Source: Whitmania pigra | Lineage: Eukaryota > Annelida > Clitellata > Hirudinida > Haemopidae | DNA length: 64,000 nucleotides | NCBI GenBank assembly: GCA_021613335.1 | Contig: JAJTWR010000032.1 | Coordinates: 468,001-532,000, forward strand | Reading direction: 5' to 3' | Part shown: piece after piece, positions 21,673 to 32,154 of the stretch | Position numbering within the stretch: the first letter of the stretch is position 1 | Layout: each line of letters begins with the position of its first letter | The notes under the pieces: model-generated | Told to the model about the DNA's origin: nothing | The model's input: only the letters and a program-made list of their open reading frames with translations | The model's database searches: none | Made by a program: the position numbers and the translations under genes

Positions 21673-23294
21673 ATTGTCCTGTTGGATTTAAATATTTAAT
21701 CGAAGGAAACAAATGCATCAAAATGAAGGTTGGCGCTAGGGATTGGTACACAGGCAGACAAAAGTGCAACTCTTTGCATCCTTGTTCTCATCCTGATATT
21801 GTGGATATCAAGAACGATTCTCTGTTGTTCTCTCGTTTCCTCAAAAAAGAAAGCAAGCATTACTCTCCAATGCCTTGTTTTATTTTAAATAAAAATTATG
21901 TTATGTTTATTATATATAATATATTATTCAATATGTAATAATAATATCATGCTTTTGTTTGATCAGTTACACCAAATTGTCCGAATGGCAATGTTCAAGG
22001 ACGTTATACATATTGGTCTGCTGGGTGACCCGTCATAACAGCCCGGCGACAGAATAGCCCCGACAAAACAGCCCCGTCAAAATAGCCCGGCGTCAAAATA
22101 GCTCAAGACAAAACAGCCCCGACAAAACCGCCCCGACAAAACCGCCCCGTCGAAACATCCCGGCGTCAAAATAGCCCAAGACAAAATAGCCCCGTTAAAA
22201 TGACCCCGTCAAAATAGCCCCGACAAAATAGCCCGGCGACAAAATAGCCCAGGACAAAACAACCCGGCGACAAAATAGCCCCGTCAAAATAGCCCCATGA
22301 TAACTCCATGTCAAAGTATTTTTAAAAAATGTTGTGAAACTGAATCAAAATTTAATTCGAAATTAGTGGATTGAATGCTTTGAGCGTTTTGAGTATTGTT
22401 TGTTGTTATTATTGTTCTCCAGAAGTTTAATTTGCATAGTCTTGCTTATTCAAATTTGTATCTGGCTTACAAATTTGTTTTGACAAGTTGCTTGTGAGAG
22501 GTCGTTTTCAAAATTGAAATACGTTTTGAACAGATTAATAAATTTTCTGAACCAGTCAATTCTACGATCATTCATGCTGATGTCTTGTGAGAAAGACTCT
22601 TTTCCAAGAATCAATAACAATGAAATCATTGATGTTTTAGCATCGACTAGTGAAACGATGAAAAAGCTGTTATAATAGTTAATAGTGAATAGAAATTTTA
22701 GACTCTAGTGTTCTTATGTTTAAGTTGATCAAACTAGGAGTTAAATAAAATTTCCCGGGCCGGTTTTTTAATCCAGTCCGACCCTGGTGACAGGGCTGTT
22801 TTGACGGGGCTATTTTGTCGCCGGGTTGTTTTGTCCTGGGCTATTTTGTCGCCGGGCTATTTTGTCGGGGCTATTTTGACGGGGCCATTTTGACGGGATT
22901 TTTCCGCCCTGGGCTATTTTGACGCCGGGCTGTTTCGACGGGGCTGTTTTGTCGGGGCTGTTTTGTCGGGGCTGTTTTGTCTTGAGCTATTTTGACGCCG
23001 GGCTATTTTGACGGGGCTCTTTTGTCGGGGCTATTCTGTCGCCGGGCTGTTATGACGGGGTGCCGGTCTGCTGGCTTCAGTCCTTACATAAACGGATCGC
23101 GACAACAATTCCAATGGAGTCTTTTTCCAGGTGTTGTTAAACCGTTGAAAGCCACAACACCTTGGTATCCTGGGGAACCAAATTCTTATTTATATCCATA
23201 TGATAATTGCATTAAATCATTTGATAAACTCACATTAGACGATTATTTCTGCAGTTATGAGATTTGCATTCTCTGTGAGATTGAAATGTTTTGA
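21673..23294 (+). pseudogene. C-type lectin exons 2 and 3, exon 3 split by a foldback element
   Basis: Exon 2 (21,673-21,852, 180 nt) reads DCPVGFKYLIEGNKCIKM then DWYTGRQKC and is followed by a GC donor (GAAA|GCAAGC). Exon 3 starts at 21,967 (acceptor GATCAG), reads TPNCPNGNVQGRYTYWSAG and is interrupted at 22,024 by FB-c. It resumes at 23,065 with FSPYINGSRQQFQWSLFPG, TPWYPGEPNS, LDDYFCSYEICILCEIEMF and a stop at 23,292. Removing the element plus one 9-bp duplication leaves exactly 278 nt in frame, identical in length to the equivalent exon elsewhere. Apart from the insertion the domain is intact, so the insertion looks recent. Confidence 0.85.
22024..23064 (+). mobile_element. Foldback-like element FB-c (largest copy, full arms)
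   Basis: 1,041 bp. Left arm 22,024-22,300 and right arm about 22,786-23,064 are inverted copies made of about 18 monomers of 14-16 bp each, and the order of monomer types is the same in both arms when read from the outside in (GGTGACCCGTCATAACA, GCCCGGCGACAGAATA, GCCCCGACAAAACA, GCCCCGTCAAAATA, GCCCGGCGTCAAAATA, GCTCAAGACAAAACA and so on). The 485-bp interior is AT-rich and non-coding. Target duplication GGTCTGCTG at 22,015-22,023 and 23,065-23,073. The unoccupied site is present at 60,022-60,035. Architecture and duplication size recall Drosophila FB elements. Confidence 0.9.
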
Positions 23295-23539
23295 CATGTT
23301 TATTTTCAATTGAATTGAAATGCACTCAAGATATACTACTTTCAATATTTTTATAACTTTTATCAGTAAACGTTAAATGTTTAAATTCCATCAAATGATG
23401 ACCTATGTATAAACAATTAAATACAGTTACACTTTTTGCACATGAATAAATGTCTTAAAGAAATAAATTGATCAATGAAGCTTTTCTGCGACGTTCATAT
23501 AAATGATATATATGTTAAAAGTCATTACAGTTTGCAATT

Positions 23540-23645
23540 TAAATTTGATAAGCAAAGTAAATTCTGTTCACTTTACAAGGATGTTATTCGTTATGATTCC
23601 AATGAATATTTCAATGGAAGTTGTGATACCAAGCCTTGTTAGGTT
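23540..23645 (+). pseudogene. 3' half of a PAN exon (lectin family exon 1)
   Basis: Reads FCSLYKDVIRYDSNEYFNGS followed by CDTKPC and a stop, with a degenerate donor. It matches residues 75-105 of the exon 1 family. The 5' half is missing. Confidence 0.6.
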
Positions 23646-23649
23646 ATGA

Positions 23650-24120
23650 AATAACGTAGGCATTGAAAATTTAAAACAAAATTAATTTTATTAGTATTTG
23701 TTGCCATTAATAAATTTAATAAAAAAACTTCCATTCATTCCTCTTCAATATCAGCAATCATTTTTCCAAATTCCAACTATAATTAAGTCAATTGAAGGCA
23801 ATGATGCTATCACCACCTTAACAATTTATGGACATTTTATGAAGTTTTATTATGACAACCAACTTTTGTGAGCCATAAAAAAAAATTATTTCCTGGATAA
23901 AAAATGACAGCTGAAAAATATCATTAAAAGCATTTACAATCACATTAACACAATTATTGACGCTATTATTTATATATTGTTCACATTATTGAGTCGTATA
24001 TTCATATGACTGTTCCCTAGCACTCAAGTTTTATTCGCTCAATGCATCATTGATTTCGATATCTTTGGACGGTTGACGAAGCGAGACAAAAACGTTTGAA
24101 ATTTGAAAAAAAAACTTAAT
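23650..24120. other. No gene seen
   Basis: AT-rich spacer before the first segmental unit. Confidence 0.45.
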
Positions 24121-24269
24121 AGTTCATTGCTCGTTACAACAATATTATCGTAAATCAATTAAAGGATGCAAAAAATATGGTTATGGAAAACAAATTATAT
24201 ATGACATAACACCTGTGAAGTTGGGATTTATGGACAATCTATTTATTCCAATATTAAAATCATTAGTCG

Positions 24270-24335
24270 TAACTCCCAGGTTTAGGCCCGGTTTAATAGG
24301 GAATTACGGGTTCAAATCCCCCCCGGACTATTAAA
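24270..24335 (+). ncRNA. tRNA-like segment with B-box (SINE-type head, degenerate)
   Basis: ACGGGTTCAAATCCCCCCCG fits the RNA polymerase III B box (GGTTCAAATCC). A weaker A-box-like TAGTCGTAAC lies about 45 bp before it. A related segment with a decayed B box is at 47,934-48,000. No clean cloverleaf can be drawn, so this is a possible SINE relic and not a functional tRNA. Confidence 0.35.
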
Positions 24336-24785
24336 AAAAGATTTTAGTTGTAAATTTTATTGATTTATATCATAAAATCTTAAAACTATTTTTAATGCAG
24401 GGATTTTCGGTTTTTTTGTTTGCTTGCACTTAAATAAATTTGGTTATTGTTAATATTAATGTTATTATCATTTGATTTAAGTCTCTGCTACATAATAGGT
24501 CACACTTTAGTCAGAAAAAAATGTTCCACCAATCATAAGCTACATTTCTTCGTCATTCAAACCCTCTGTCCTCGAAATCAGCTCCGCAACTCCAACTCCA
24601 TTCTTGTCTGTCTTCCATCGATCCATCGTTCCATCGATTACTGTAAGCAAGCATCTCACTATTCAATGATTTCAAGCAACGCCATCCCCTAATGACTATC
24701 TCCTCATGTTGTGGGAGGGTTTGCCTCCATCAGAAAAAGTTGAAACAGCCTAACAGTCAAGCCATCCGTCATCTCTACCGAGGGA

Positions 24786-25805
24786 AATGGTAGGAACGGT
24801 AAAAGACCGGTGACGTCTCTCGGGTCCCGAGATTGTCGATGATCTCAACGGATCCTCAGTTCTGTTTCGTGCCTTCTCAGACCCCACAGCAAAACAAATT
24901 TTCTTTAACCGGGACCTAACAAAATGAGAGGCAGAGATTGAGTAGATAAATAATAATATAAAGAATTATCTCTTCCGGTTCAAAGTAGTTTAAGTGACCA
25001 GAGTCTTAAACTTGAACATACGAACATTAGAAACATTAACAATAACTCCATCGAGATCTATTTATTTCTTCACAATATCAACCCAAACATTTTTTGTCTG
25101 ACTGAAACATGGTTCTCAAATGGCATACCAAGTAGCCTTCTATCTAGTGGTTTCACCGCTGTCCATTGGGATAGACAAGATGATCAAGAGTTTATGACTG
25201 GATCACTTCATAGCAACGACGTCAGCCAAGAGACATAATTTACTTCGACTTTCAAAAAAAGCAACATTTTGTAGCACATCCGAAATTACTCAACAAAGTT
25301 AAATCTTATGGTAATATTGAAAACTTGTTTCAGTGGCTTTCCAACTTTCTGTATCGAAGAAAACATCTTGTCCTCATAAATGACTCAATATCCGGTTCAA
25401 TTGACATTACTAGTGGTGTGCCACAGGGAAGTGTTTTAGGCCCATCTCTGCTTATTATACAGGATCATCAATAATTTAACATCAACTCAATTTAAAAACC
25501 ATATTCATTTTGCAAATTACTCATCAACTAGAGGTCATCAATTTATACTAAGGTCAAATTTTATTCAATTTTTGCTCAAACCAAATATTTTTTCACATAT
25601 CGAAAAATTAATATCTGGAATAACCTGCCTAATAGCATTGTTTCAGCCAGCACCCATAGTCGCCTTACCTCCCTCCTCAATGAATATAACTTGTCACCTT
25701 TTCTCCTTTACAACTGATTGAAGCTATCTTTTTTTTTTTCAATGTTTTGCTGTTTGATAGTGGGCAAGTAAGACGCTTCTGTCCTCTACCCATTTAATAA
25801 AATAA
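24786..25805 (+). mobile_element. Internally deleted LINE (unit U1)
   Basis: A short derivative of the LINE at 40,836-42,936. The ORF1 end (GGTAGGAACGGTAAAAGACC) and the endonuclease start (LTETWFSNGIP, then FTAVHWDRQD) are joined to the RT motif A region (AHPKLLNKVKSYG; QGSVLGPSLLII), which is joined to the C-terminal tail (RGHQFILRSNF; WNNLPNSIVS). It ends TAATAAAATAAAATAAATAA. The same junctions occur at 32,155-35,365 and 48,440-49,322. No full-length protein is possible. Confidence 0.75.
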
Positions 25806-25958
25806 AATAAATAAAAAATAATGTTCCTGATTTTTTTACTTATTTCTAGTTAAATGTAAGCGGACTTTTAGAATGAAACTGATATTTGATTACAATCATA
25901 TACCGTTCAAATGTCATAATCTTAATTTTTTCTAAGAGTTTCGAAATTTTTCAAGGAG

Positions 25959-26052
25959 ATTGTCCTGTTGGATTTAAATATTTTCTCGAAGGAAACAAAT
26001 ACCTCAAAATGATGGTTAGCTATTGGGATTGGTGCACAAATGTTTTACAAGG
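25959..26052 (+). pseudogene. Lectin exon 2 fragment (plus strand, unit U1)
   Basis: Reads DCPVGFKYFLEGNKYLKMMV then YWDWCTNVLQ before a (AAT)n tract cuts it off. An invariant cysteine is replaced by tyrosine (NKC to NKY). The same truncated fragment is at 35,518-35,590 and 49,471-49,560. Confidence 0.65.
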
Positions 26053-26059
26053 TAATAAT

Positions 26060-26750
26060 AATAATAATAACTAATTTCAATAATTTCAATTATTAATGTA
26101 TTTATGTAGAACCATCGTCACTATCGTGTCAAGTTTTAGCTTCGTTCGCAGGATCCCAAAATTATAAAATTTATACTTTAAACATTATTTATTATATTTA
26201 TTCTCGACAAAATCACTCAATGTTTAAAAAAAGCTTAATGTTCGAGTGTTTCAACAAAGCCACATTATATTTTTTAAGAAATGTAAGGTGCAAAATCGGT
26301 GGCGTGTCCTCTCCCGGAAAAAGTTTTGTTTGTAAATACTAAAGTCATCCTAAAGAATCAGTGATTCAGACTATACGACACTGTAAACAATTAAAAAAAA
26401 TATATTTTCTTAAAACTGGAAAGCAGATGAGTTTCTAATTGAATTTAATAGTAAATGCCTGTTTTAAACAAAACACAACTAGAAATTATGATTTTATGGG
26501 TCACTGAACACAGCGTATTGTCTGCATTCATTTTATCCAAGCAATAAACAAAATCGTGACCAAAAAAACTTTATCCGAGTTAATTCATAGCTGAAATAAA
26601 TTTAATTCATAAATTAGGTATAAAATACACCTTATTGTAATTTTGTCTTGAGCATAGTAGAAAACTTTAAACTTATTGGCTCGATTATAGTCATTTCAGA
26701 AATCTGTTTCAAAAACAAAGATTCAACAACAATTGTTAAATTAATAAATA
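26060..26750. other. Intergenic part of segmental unit U1
   Basis: No gene seen. Closely repeated at 35,640-36,280 and 49,610-50,210. Confidence 0.5.
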
Positions 26751-26756
26751 GAAAGT

Positions 26757-26762
26757 TTTATT
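26757..26762 (-). promoter_or_regulatory. Poly(A) signal of the intact lectin gene
   Basis: AATAAA on the minus strand, 23 bases after the stop codon. The same signal sits at 36,284-36,289 after the paralogue. Confidence 0.55.
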
Positions 26763-26785
26763 TCAGTCGGATTGAGTTAAAATTC

Positions 26786-28088
26786 TCAAATCAAGTCCAA
26801 TTCGCAGAGGACGCAAGCCAATAGAAGGCAACGTTCATCATCTAATCCGATATTGTACACGAAATCCATACAATAAATTTTGCCATCTGCAGGAGAATTT
26901 GGTTCTCCAGAAAGCCAAGGAGTTGTGTATTCCAATTGTCGTGTGACACCTGGAAAAGGATTCCATAGGAATGGCTGCCGCTTCCCGTTAATGTAGGAAT
27001 TGATTCCAGATGTCCAAAAAACGTTCCAGCCTGGATTTATTCCTGGATTCGAGCAATGTGGCAGAACTGCCAAAATATTTTTGAGACTTATTTTTAAATT
27101 GTTTGATTATCTATTTATAAAAAATTCAAGTGTTTGTTTAAAATGTTCATTTATGAATTGCGACATAAAAAAGTAACAAAAAATAAATACAAATTAAATG
27201 CTTTACTCTCTGCTTGGATGTAAAGAGAAAACAGTTGTGCATCATTCTTGCGATTCAAAATAACAGGATGACAGCTAGGATTCAGTGCATTGCATGCTGT
27301 TCTGGCCAAGGACCAATTCCATTTGCCAATAAGCGTTTTGACACACTTGTTGCCTTCAACTAAATATCTAAATCCTTTTGGACAATCTGTTGATGTTTGA
27401 GCTATACATTAATATTAATTATTTATTTAACTGACTCAACGTAACCTGTGTCACTTATTGTTTTTAAATTTTAACTGATTCATTTCTGATCTTACTTATA
27501 TCAATAAAAATACTTATACTAATACAAAATGTTGGAAAAAAGGTTTTAAATTAAATTGCATTCTCCTATGAAAAATAATTCGACATTCACGATTTGTTTT
27601 CATAAAAATGTTGTATGACATAAAAATGAAATTTAAAGATCTGAAGGAATGTGGTAATAAGCAAAGTTTCTAATGAATTTAACTTCGAACTCAAGACTTA
27701 AATGATGTAATGAACACGAAAAACTACATAAAATTAAGACATTCATGAACATTATTAAGATTTAAAACTAACCCATTATTGATTGGTAACCTATGCATTC
27801 TTTACTCGGAAAGCTAATGTAATCATACCGAATGACATCTTGATAAACATAACATTTTTTCTCCTCCAAGAGATAACTGAAACTCCTGCACTTATCCCTA
27901 AGCAGAAATTGACAGAATGAAAAGCATTCGATGATAGATCTAGTCGAAGTTTCATAAACTGGAGTGCTGTTTTTACACAACTGAGTTTTCGAATATGTTC
28001 CCTTTTGAATTTGAAAGTACGTTTCGTATGATGATTGATATATCACTAATACACTTAACATCATTCTTATAACGCTTATCAACCTCAT
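26786..28088 (-). CDS. Secreted PAN + C-type lectin protein, intact three-exon gene
   Basis: Exon 1 27,773-28,088 (316 nt), exon 2 27,207-27,386 (180 nt), exon 3 26,786-27,066 (281 nt); total 777 nt, 258 residues. Introns are phase 1 with GT-AG ends (ATGG|GTTAGT, ATCAACAG|ATTG, GAGA|GTAAAG, TTTGGCAG|TTCT). Residues 1-20 are a signal peptide (MRLISVIRMMLSVLVIYQSS). Residues 38-98 hold six cysteines in a PAN/apple-like spacing (38, 55, 59, 67, 79, 98). Residues 106-258 form a C-type lectin domain: CPKGFRYLVEGNKC, WNWSLARTAC, then WNPFPG, PWLSGEPNSP and LDDERCLLLACVLCE. EPN is the mannose-type Ca-site motif; the usual WND is replaced by LDD. A poly(A) signal AATAAA lies at 26,757-26,762 (minus). 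Probable role: extracellular carbohydrate or ligand binding. Confidence 0.8.
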
Positions 28089-29120
28089 TCTGTAACTTTT
28101 TAACTAATTTGACTTTGAGAAAGAAGCATGAGAATAATTTTAAAGTATTTGTACTTTAACTAATCGGTTAAAATACGATTACTTGCGTGATTGGGAGAAA
28201 TAAATAAAAGCAATTTTGCGAATATGCAAGCTACGTCTATTGACGGCTCTTTTCTTTAAAAGGAAAACTACTGCTACATACAACGTGCACGTAATTGAGA
28301 AGTTAAGCAAATTATACCTCGCCATATGATTTTGTGGGTTGTGATTCGGGCTGACGGGAGAAAAAAAAGTGCTGGTTTTAGAATTTATTTGGGACCCCTT
28401 TACACTCTTAGTCATATCTAGATGATTTAGATGGAAAGCCAAAGGTTTAAAATAATAGAATGATATGAAGTTGCTCAAACTTAATAAAATATAAAGATAA
28501 ATGTAAAAATAAAATTTTTTTAATTTTCATTTCATCTCTAAAATTATTAAACCTACCCCTTCACATAAAAAATCTCTTGATTTGGAAAAATTAGTTTGCC
28601 TCCCTGGAAGAGATTGAAGGGGAATTTCCCTTTCTTTCCTGTCACCAACAAAGTAACAATAAAAAGTTAATGCACAATTGCCCAATTCAATTTTGAGCTC
28701 CAATGATCATGGGCCCCCTAAACTTTGATGACCCCCGTGCGGCGTGCCGGCTGCACCCTTCTCTACATTTTTGATGCAATACAGTGGAAATCTGCACGGG
28801 TGATTTTGAAATGTTTGCATGTTTATTAATGATGAATGCAATCGAAAATAATGCATTTATAAATTGTTTGTTTATTTCAACAAACTAACGTCATTGGAGT
28901 AGGCGCCAAAATCACCGAAGAATTGACAGACAGCAATGTCTGAACGGTTTAAAATTATTTACTCTGACATAGACATCGCTCAGTAAACATAAACAACAGC
29001 AAGCTAAACTTAAACTACAATAGGTGTTTTGACCAACTTCACCTGCAAAACGTTAGCCATAAAAGCCCTCAACACCAGCTCAGCTTGAGTTACTCTACCT
29101 TGCATTAAGATTTAAAACTA
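28089..29120. other. 5' flank of the lectin gene, conserved in three units
   Basis: Highly similar to 37,637-38,480 and 51,683-52,550 (ATTGACGGCTCTTTTCTTTA, GTGCGGCGTGCCGGCTGCA). It presumably includes the promoter, but no clear TATA box could be assigned. U1 diverges from the other two at about 28,970. Confidence 0.5.
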
Positions 29121-29121
29121 A

Positions 29122-29250
29122 AAGCCGTTGTTGATTGGTAACCTGTGAATTCTTTGCTGGGGAAGCTAATATAATCATACCGAATGATATCTTGATAAAC
29201 AGAACATTTTCTCTATACCAAGCCACACTTGAAACTCATGCACTTGTCAC
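29122..29250 (-). pseudogene. PAN exon fragment
   Basis: Minus-strand match to the last third of exon 1 (CSVYQDIIRYDYISFPSKEF, then GYQS). It is joined at about 29,250 to unrelated transposon sequence. Confidence 0.6.
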
Positions 29251-29503
29251 AGTTCCACAAAACTGGCCAATATCCAAAGCTGTACCTAGGGCCTTCGTGT
29301 TTTTCATATTTTTCTGCCTCTGCTTGTGAGCCAGCATGAACGAACTTTACCCCAAAAAGTGATTGGGTTCTGCCTGTATCTAATCCTTTAGTTCGAAGTC
29401 TGTCAACCAATTATCATTAAATGCATGATTGTAACACATTTTAGCTTTCTTACGAGGTGGATTAACACTGCTAGAAACTAAAGCGACTGCGTCACCGTCC
29501 ATT
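29251..29503 (-). pseudogene. N-terminal fragment of an hAT-like transposase
   Basis: From MDGDAVALVSSSVNPPRKKA, then KMCYNHAFNDNWLTDFELKD, then in a second frame a stretch ending YWPVLWNC. The pattern (basic start, then F-N-D/W-L-T-x-F) resembles N-termini of hAT proteins of the ZMYM/ZBED type. Short and frameshifted. Confidence 0.4.
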
Positions 29504-29509
29504 GTTCAA

Positions 29510-30160
29510 AATTAAATATTATTAAAAAAAATATTATTCAAAGTTAGTACGCGCGTGCAAAGATGACAGAAAAGAAGGAAGTCGGTAGTGATGAAGGTTC
29601 TTCATTGAAGAGATAAACCAAAGAACCTCATAGAATATTATTTTTACCTCAAAAATTATTTTATCCAAACCACCCAGATTTCCAAATAAAAATCCTAGAC
29701 ACCCAGATTTGGTCCAAATTTTTCAAAATGGCCAAGATCTTCGCTTAAGAACCTATCACTAGCAACCATGTATAAAAGCAACGAAAAAGGCTAAAAAAAA
29801 ACCTGACTTGCATTATGGAGGAGTCAAAGGATCGAAGCAAGATAAATAAAATTTGCCTGAGATTCGGAAAATCAAAAATATGATAAGGAGAATGAACCGA
29901 GAGAAACTGAATTTGATGAGCACAGAATGCAAATGATTATGTTCAAAAGCGAGAGGATACCGTACAGACTTCTTTCCCATCGAGATTGGCGCAAGGGGCG
30001 TGGTCGGCAAGTCGACTTAAGCTTTCCTTACCAAGATTGGATTGTCAAGCCGGGAGAGAACAAAAGCTGTGACAAGGATGTCTGAGGCTGCTAAAGCGGA
30101 TTCATTCTGGATCTTGCACATGAGGAGCCAGAAAAGCACAAAATTTATTTTATTGATGAA
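29510..30160. other. No gene seen
   Basis: Moderately AT-rich, no recognised frame. The end (30,160-30,440) is the shared lectin 3' flank. Confidence 0.45.
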
Positions 30161-30439
30161 ATTTTATGCTTTTCATGCCGCCACAATAGAAATCTTTAGT
30201 ATCAACGTGTCTTTCACAAATCACAATCAACATTGATTAAAAGCGCTTTGTAAAATTTTCTAAGTTTTGAAAAAGTCTGAAAAATCTTTTGGTAACAATA
30301 TTCCCAAAAATTGTTTCAAATTTAAACAGAAAGAAACTCAATTAACAATTTGAAAATATGCATTAGCGTTTTAGTGCAACAAGTTTAAAATTTAAGAAAT
30401 TACGGTAACAATGACATTGCGGGTCACAACAGACGGACA

Positions 30440-30491
30440 AATTCAGTGCAAAACATGTCGATTTCGCAGAGAACGCATAGCTGAATGTTGC
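30440..30491 (-). pseudogene. Lectin exon 3 terminal fragment
   Basis: Minus-strand QLCVLCEIDMFC end of the lectin domain, cut off at 30,492 by a foldback arm. The rest of the exon is missing. Confidence 0.65.
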
Positions 30492-30545
30492 TGCACCCGT
30501 CAATACAGCCCGGTGACAAAATAGCCCAGGACGAAAGAGCTTATG
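30492..30545 (+). mobile_element. Foldback-like arm fragment FB-d1
   Basis: TGCACCCGTCAATACAGCCC followed by GGTGACAAAATAGCCCAGGA: three to four monomers only. It has no matching right arm next to it. Confidence 0.7.
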
Positions 30546-30559
30546 AAACGAATTTAGAC

Positions 30560-31017
<458 letters not shown>

Positions 31018-31070
31018 GTTGAAGCATTTTGAATTTTGCATTTAACTCATAAAATATAATTGTACCCCGT

Positions 31071-31233
31071 CATAATAGCCCCGTCGAAACAGCACCATCA
31101 AAACATTAAATTCATTTCATTTAATCAACATTGAAATGAGTTATCGGTTAATGTCTTCATTCATATAAATATTTTTTTTATAAAGATACATTGACGGGGC
31201 TATTTTGTCGCTGGGCTATTTTGACGGGTCACC
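31071..31233 (+). mobile_element. Foldback-like element FB-d2
   Basis: TGTACCCCGTCATAATAGCC at the left and TATTTTGACGGGTCACC at the right, with an interior (ATGAGTTATCGGTTAATGTC) shared with FB-e and FB-g. The two flanks do not form a target duplication: left is lectin-block sequence, right is RRM sequence. Confidence 0.75.
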
Positions 31234-31262
31234 GTTTACGCGATTACTCTTGCCCGACAATC

Positions 31263-31540
31263 CAAAAACCGCGTTGTGAAGCAGACAAGGATTACGAAAT
31301 TTTCGTATCCAATCTGAGCTATGACTTAACAGAAGAAGAACTGGAGGCACATTTCCTTATCAAATTGCTTTCAAGAGAGTAAGAATCTTTTACCCTGAAG
31401 ACGGGAATAGCAGCGGAACAAGAAAAGTTGTATTTTACAGCATGTTCGACAGATTTCAGTCCTTCCATATTCGGAAACAAGACATTGAAAGGAAGACACA
31501 TGAGATTAAGATGCGGAGGTGCGTCTGTCGGACATAAAAA
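31263..31540 (+). pseudogene. RNA recognition motif (RRM) fragment
   Basis: Reads DKDYEIFVSNLSYDLTEEEL then EAHF (RNP2 = IFVSNLS), then after a frameshift near 31,362 AFKRVRIFYPEDGNSSGTRK and VVFYS (RNP1-like). It ends in a stop at about 31,536. The layout is that of one RRM in an RNA-binding protein with a few residues lost between the first helix and the second strand. It is either a pseudogene piece or exons I failed to separate. The host gene is not identified. Confidence 0.6.
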
Positions 31541-31740
31541 CGAAATCAACGATTCGAAACAAATCTCTCGAGAATATGAGGGATTTAAGAGCTTGAAATG
31601 TCCAGTAAAAGCGAGAGATGATCACGCAAGTAAACAGCAGCAGATAAAGTGCAGTAAGAAAAGATTAACGACGTTGCATCACGATATCATTGAACAACTT
31701 CACCATAAAAATATGTACGTGTTTGTCTAATTCTGCAACT
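31541..31740 (+). repeat. Sequence shared with 54,655-54,835
   Basis: GGGATTTAAGAGCTTGAAAT through ATGTACGTGTTTGTCTAA recurs after the third R2-like LINE. It encodes an open tail (EGFKSLKCPVKARDD ...), which may be chance. Confidence 0.6.
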
Positions 31741-32154
31741 GTTCGGTGAAAAGATACGAATTTTTGTTAATGGTCACTATATTCCCACGATTTATAACAC
31801 GTTATTTTTAATATCTTAATTTTAAGAAATTAATGTTTTACATCTAGAAGATTTGGCTAAATTTCATTTTCAGTATTATTAACGGCAATAACCCCGACAG
31901 AAATTATGATTCAAATATATTAAAGAACTGTGCGTGAAACTGGTGAAATATAAAATGAAACCATGGCATACTTTGAAAAATTTTAGTTTATTTGTATTTC
32001 AGTGCCATTAAATAACCATAACATCTGTTATTATTCTTAAAAGTTCTAAGCAATAACTGACCTAGCGAATTACTTGAAAAACTAATATTACATGTCGTAA
32101 TCTTATAACTTGACTTAACTTTTAAACTTTGACTTCACTGTTGATAAGGTAATA
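31741..32154. other. No gene seen
   Basis: AT-rich spacer before unit U2. Confidence 0.45.

Noticed and set aside
22024..22300. Regularly spaced short repeats resembling a CRISPR array
   Set aside because: Repeats are contiguous 14-16 bp monomers without unique spacers, mirrored at the other end, and flanked by a target duplication in a eukaryotic gene.
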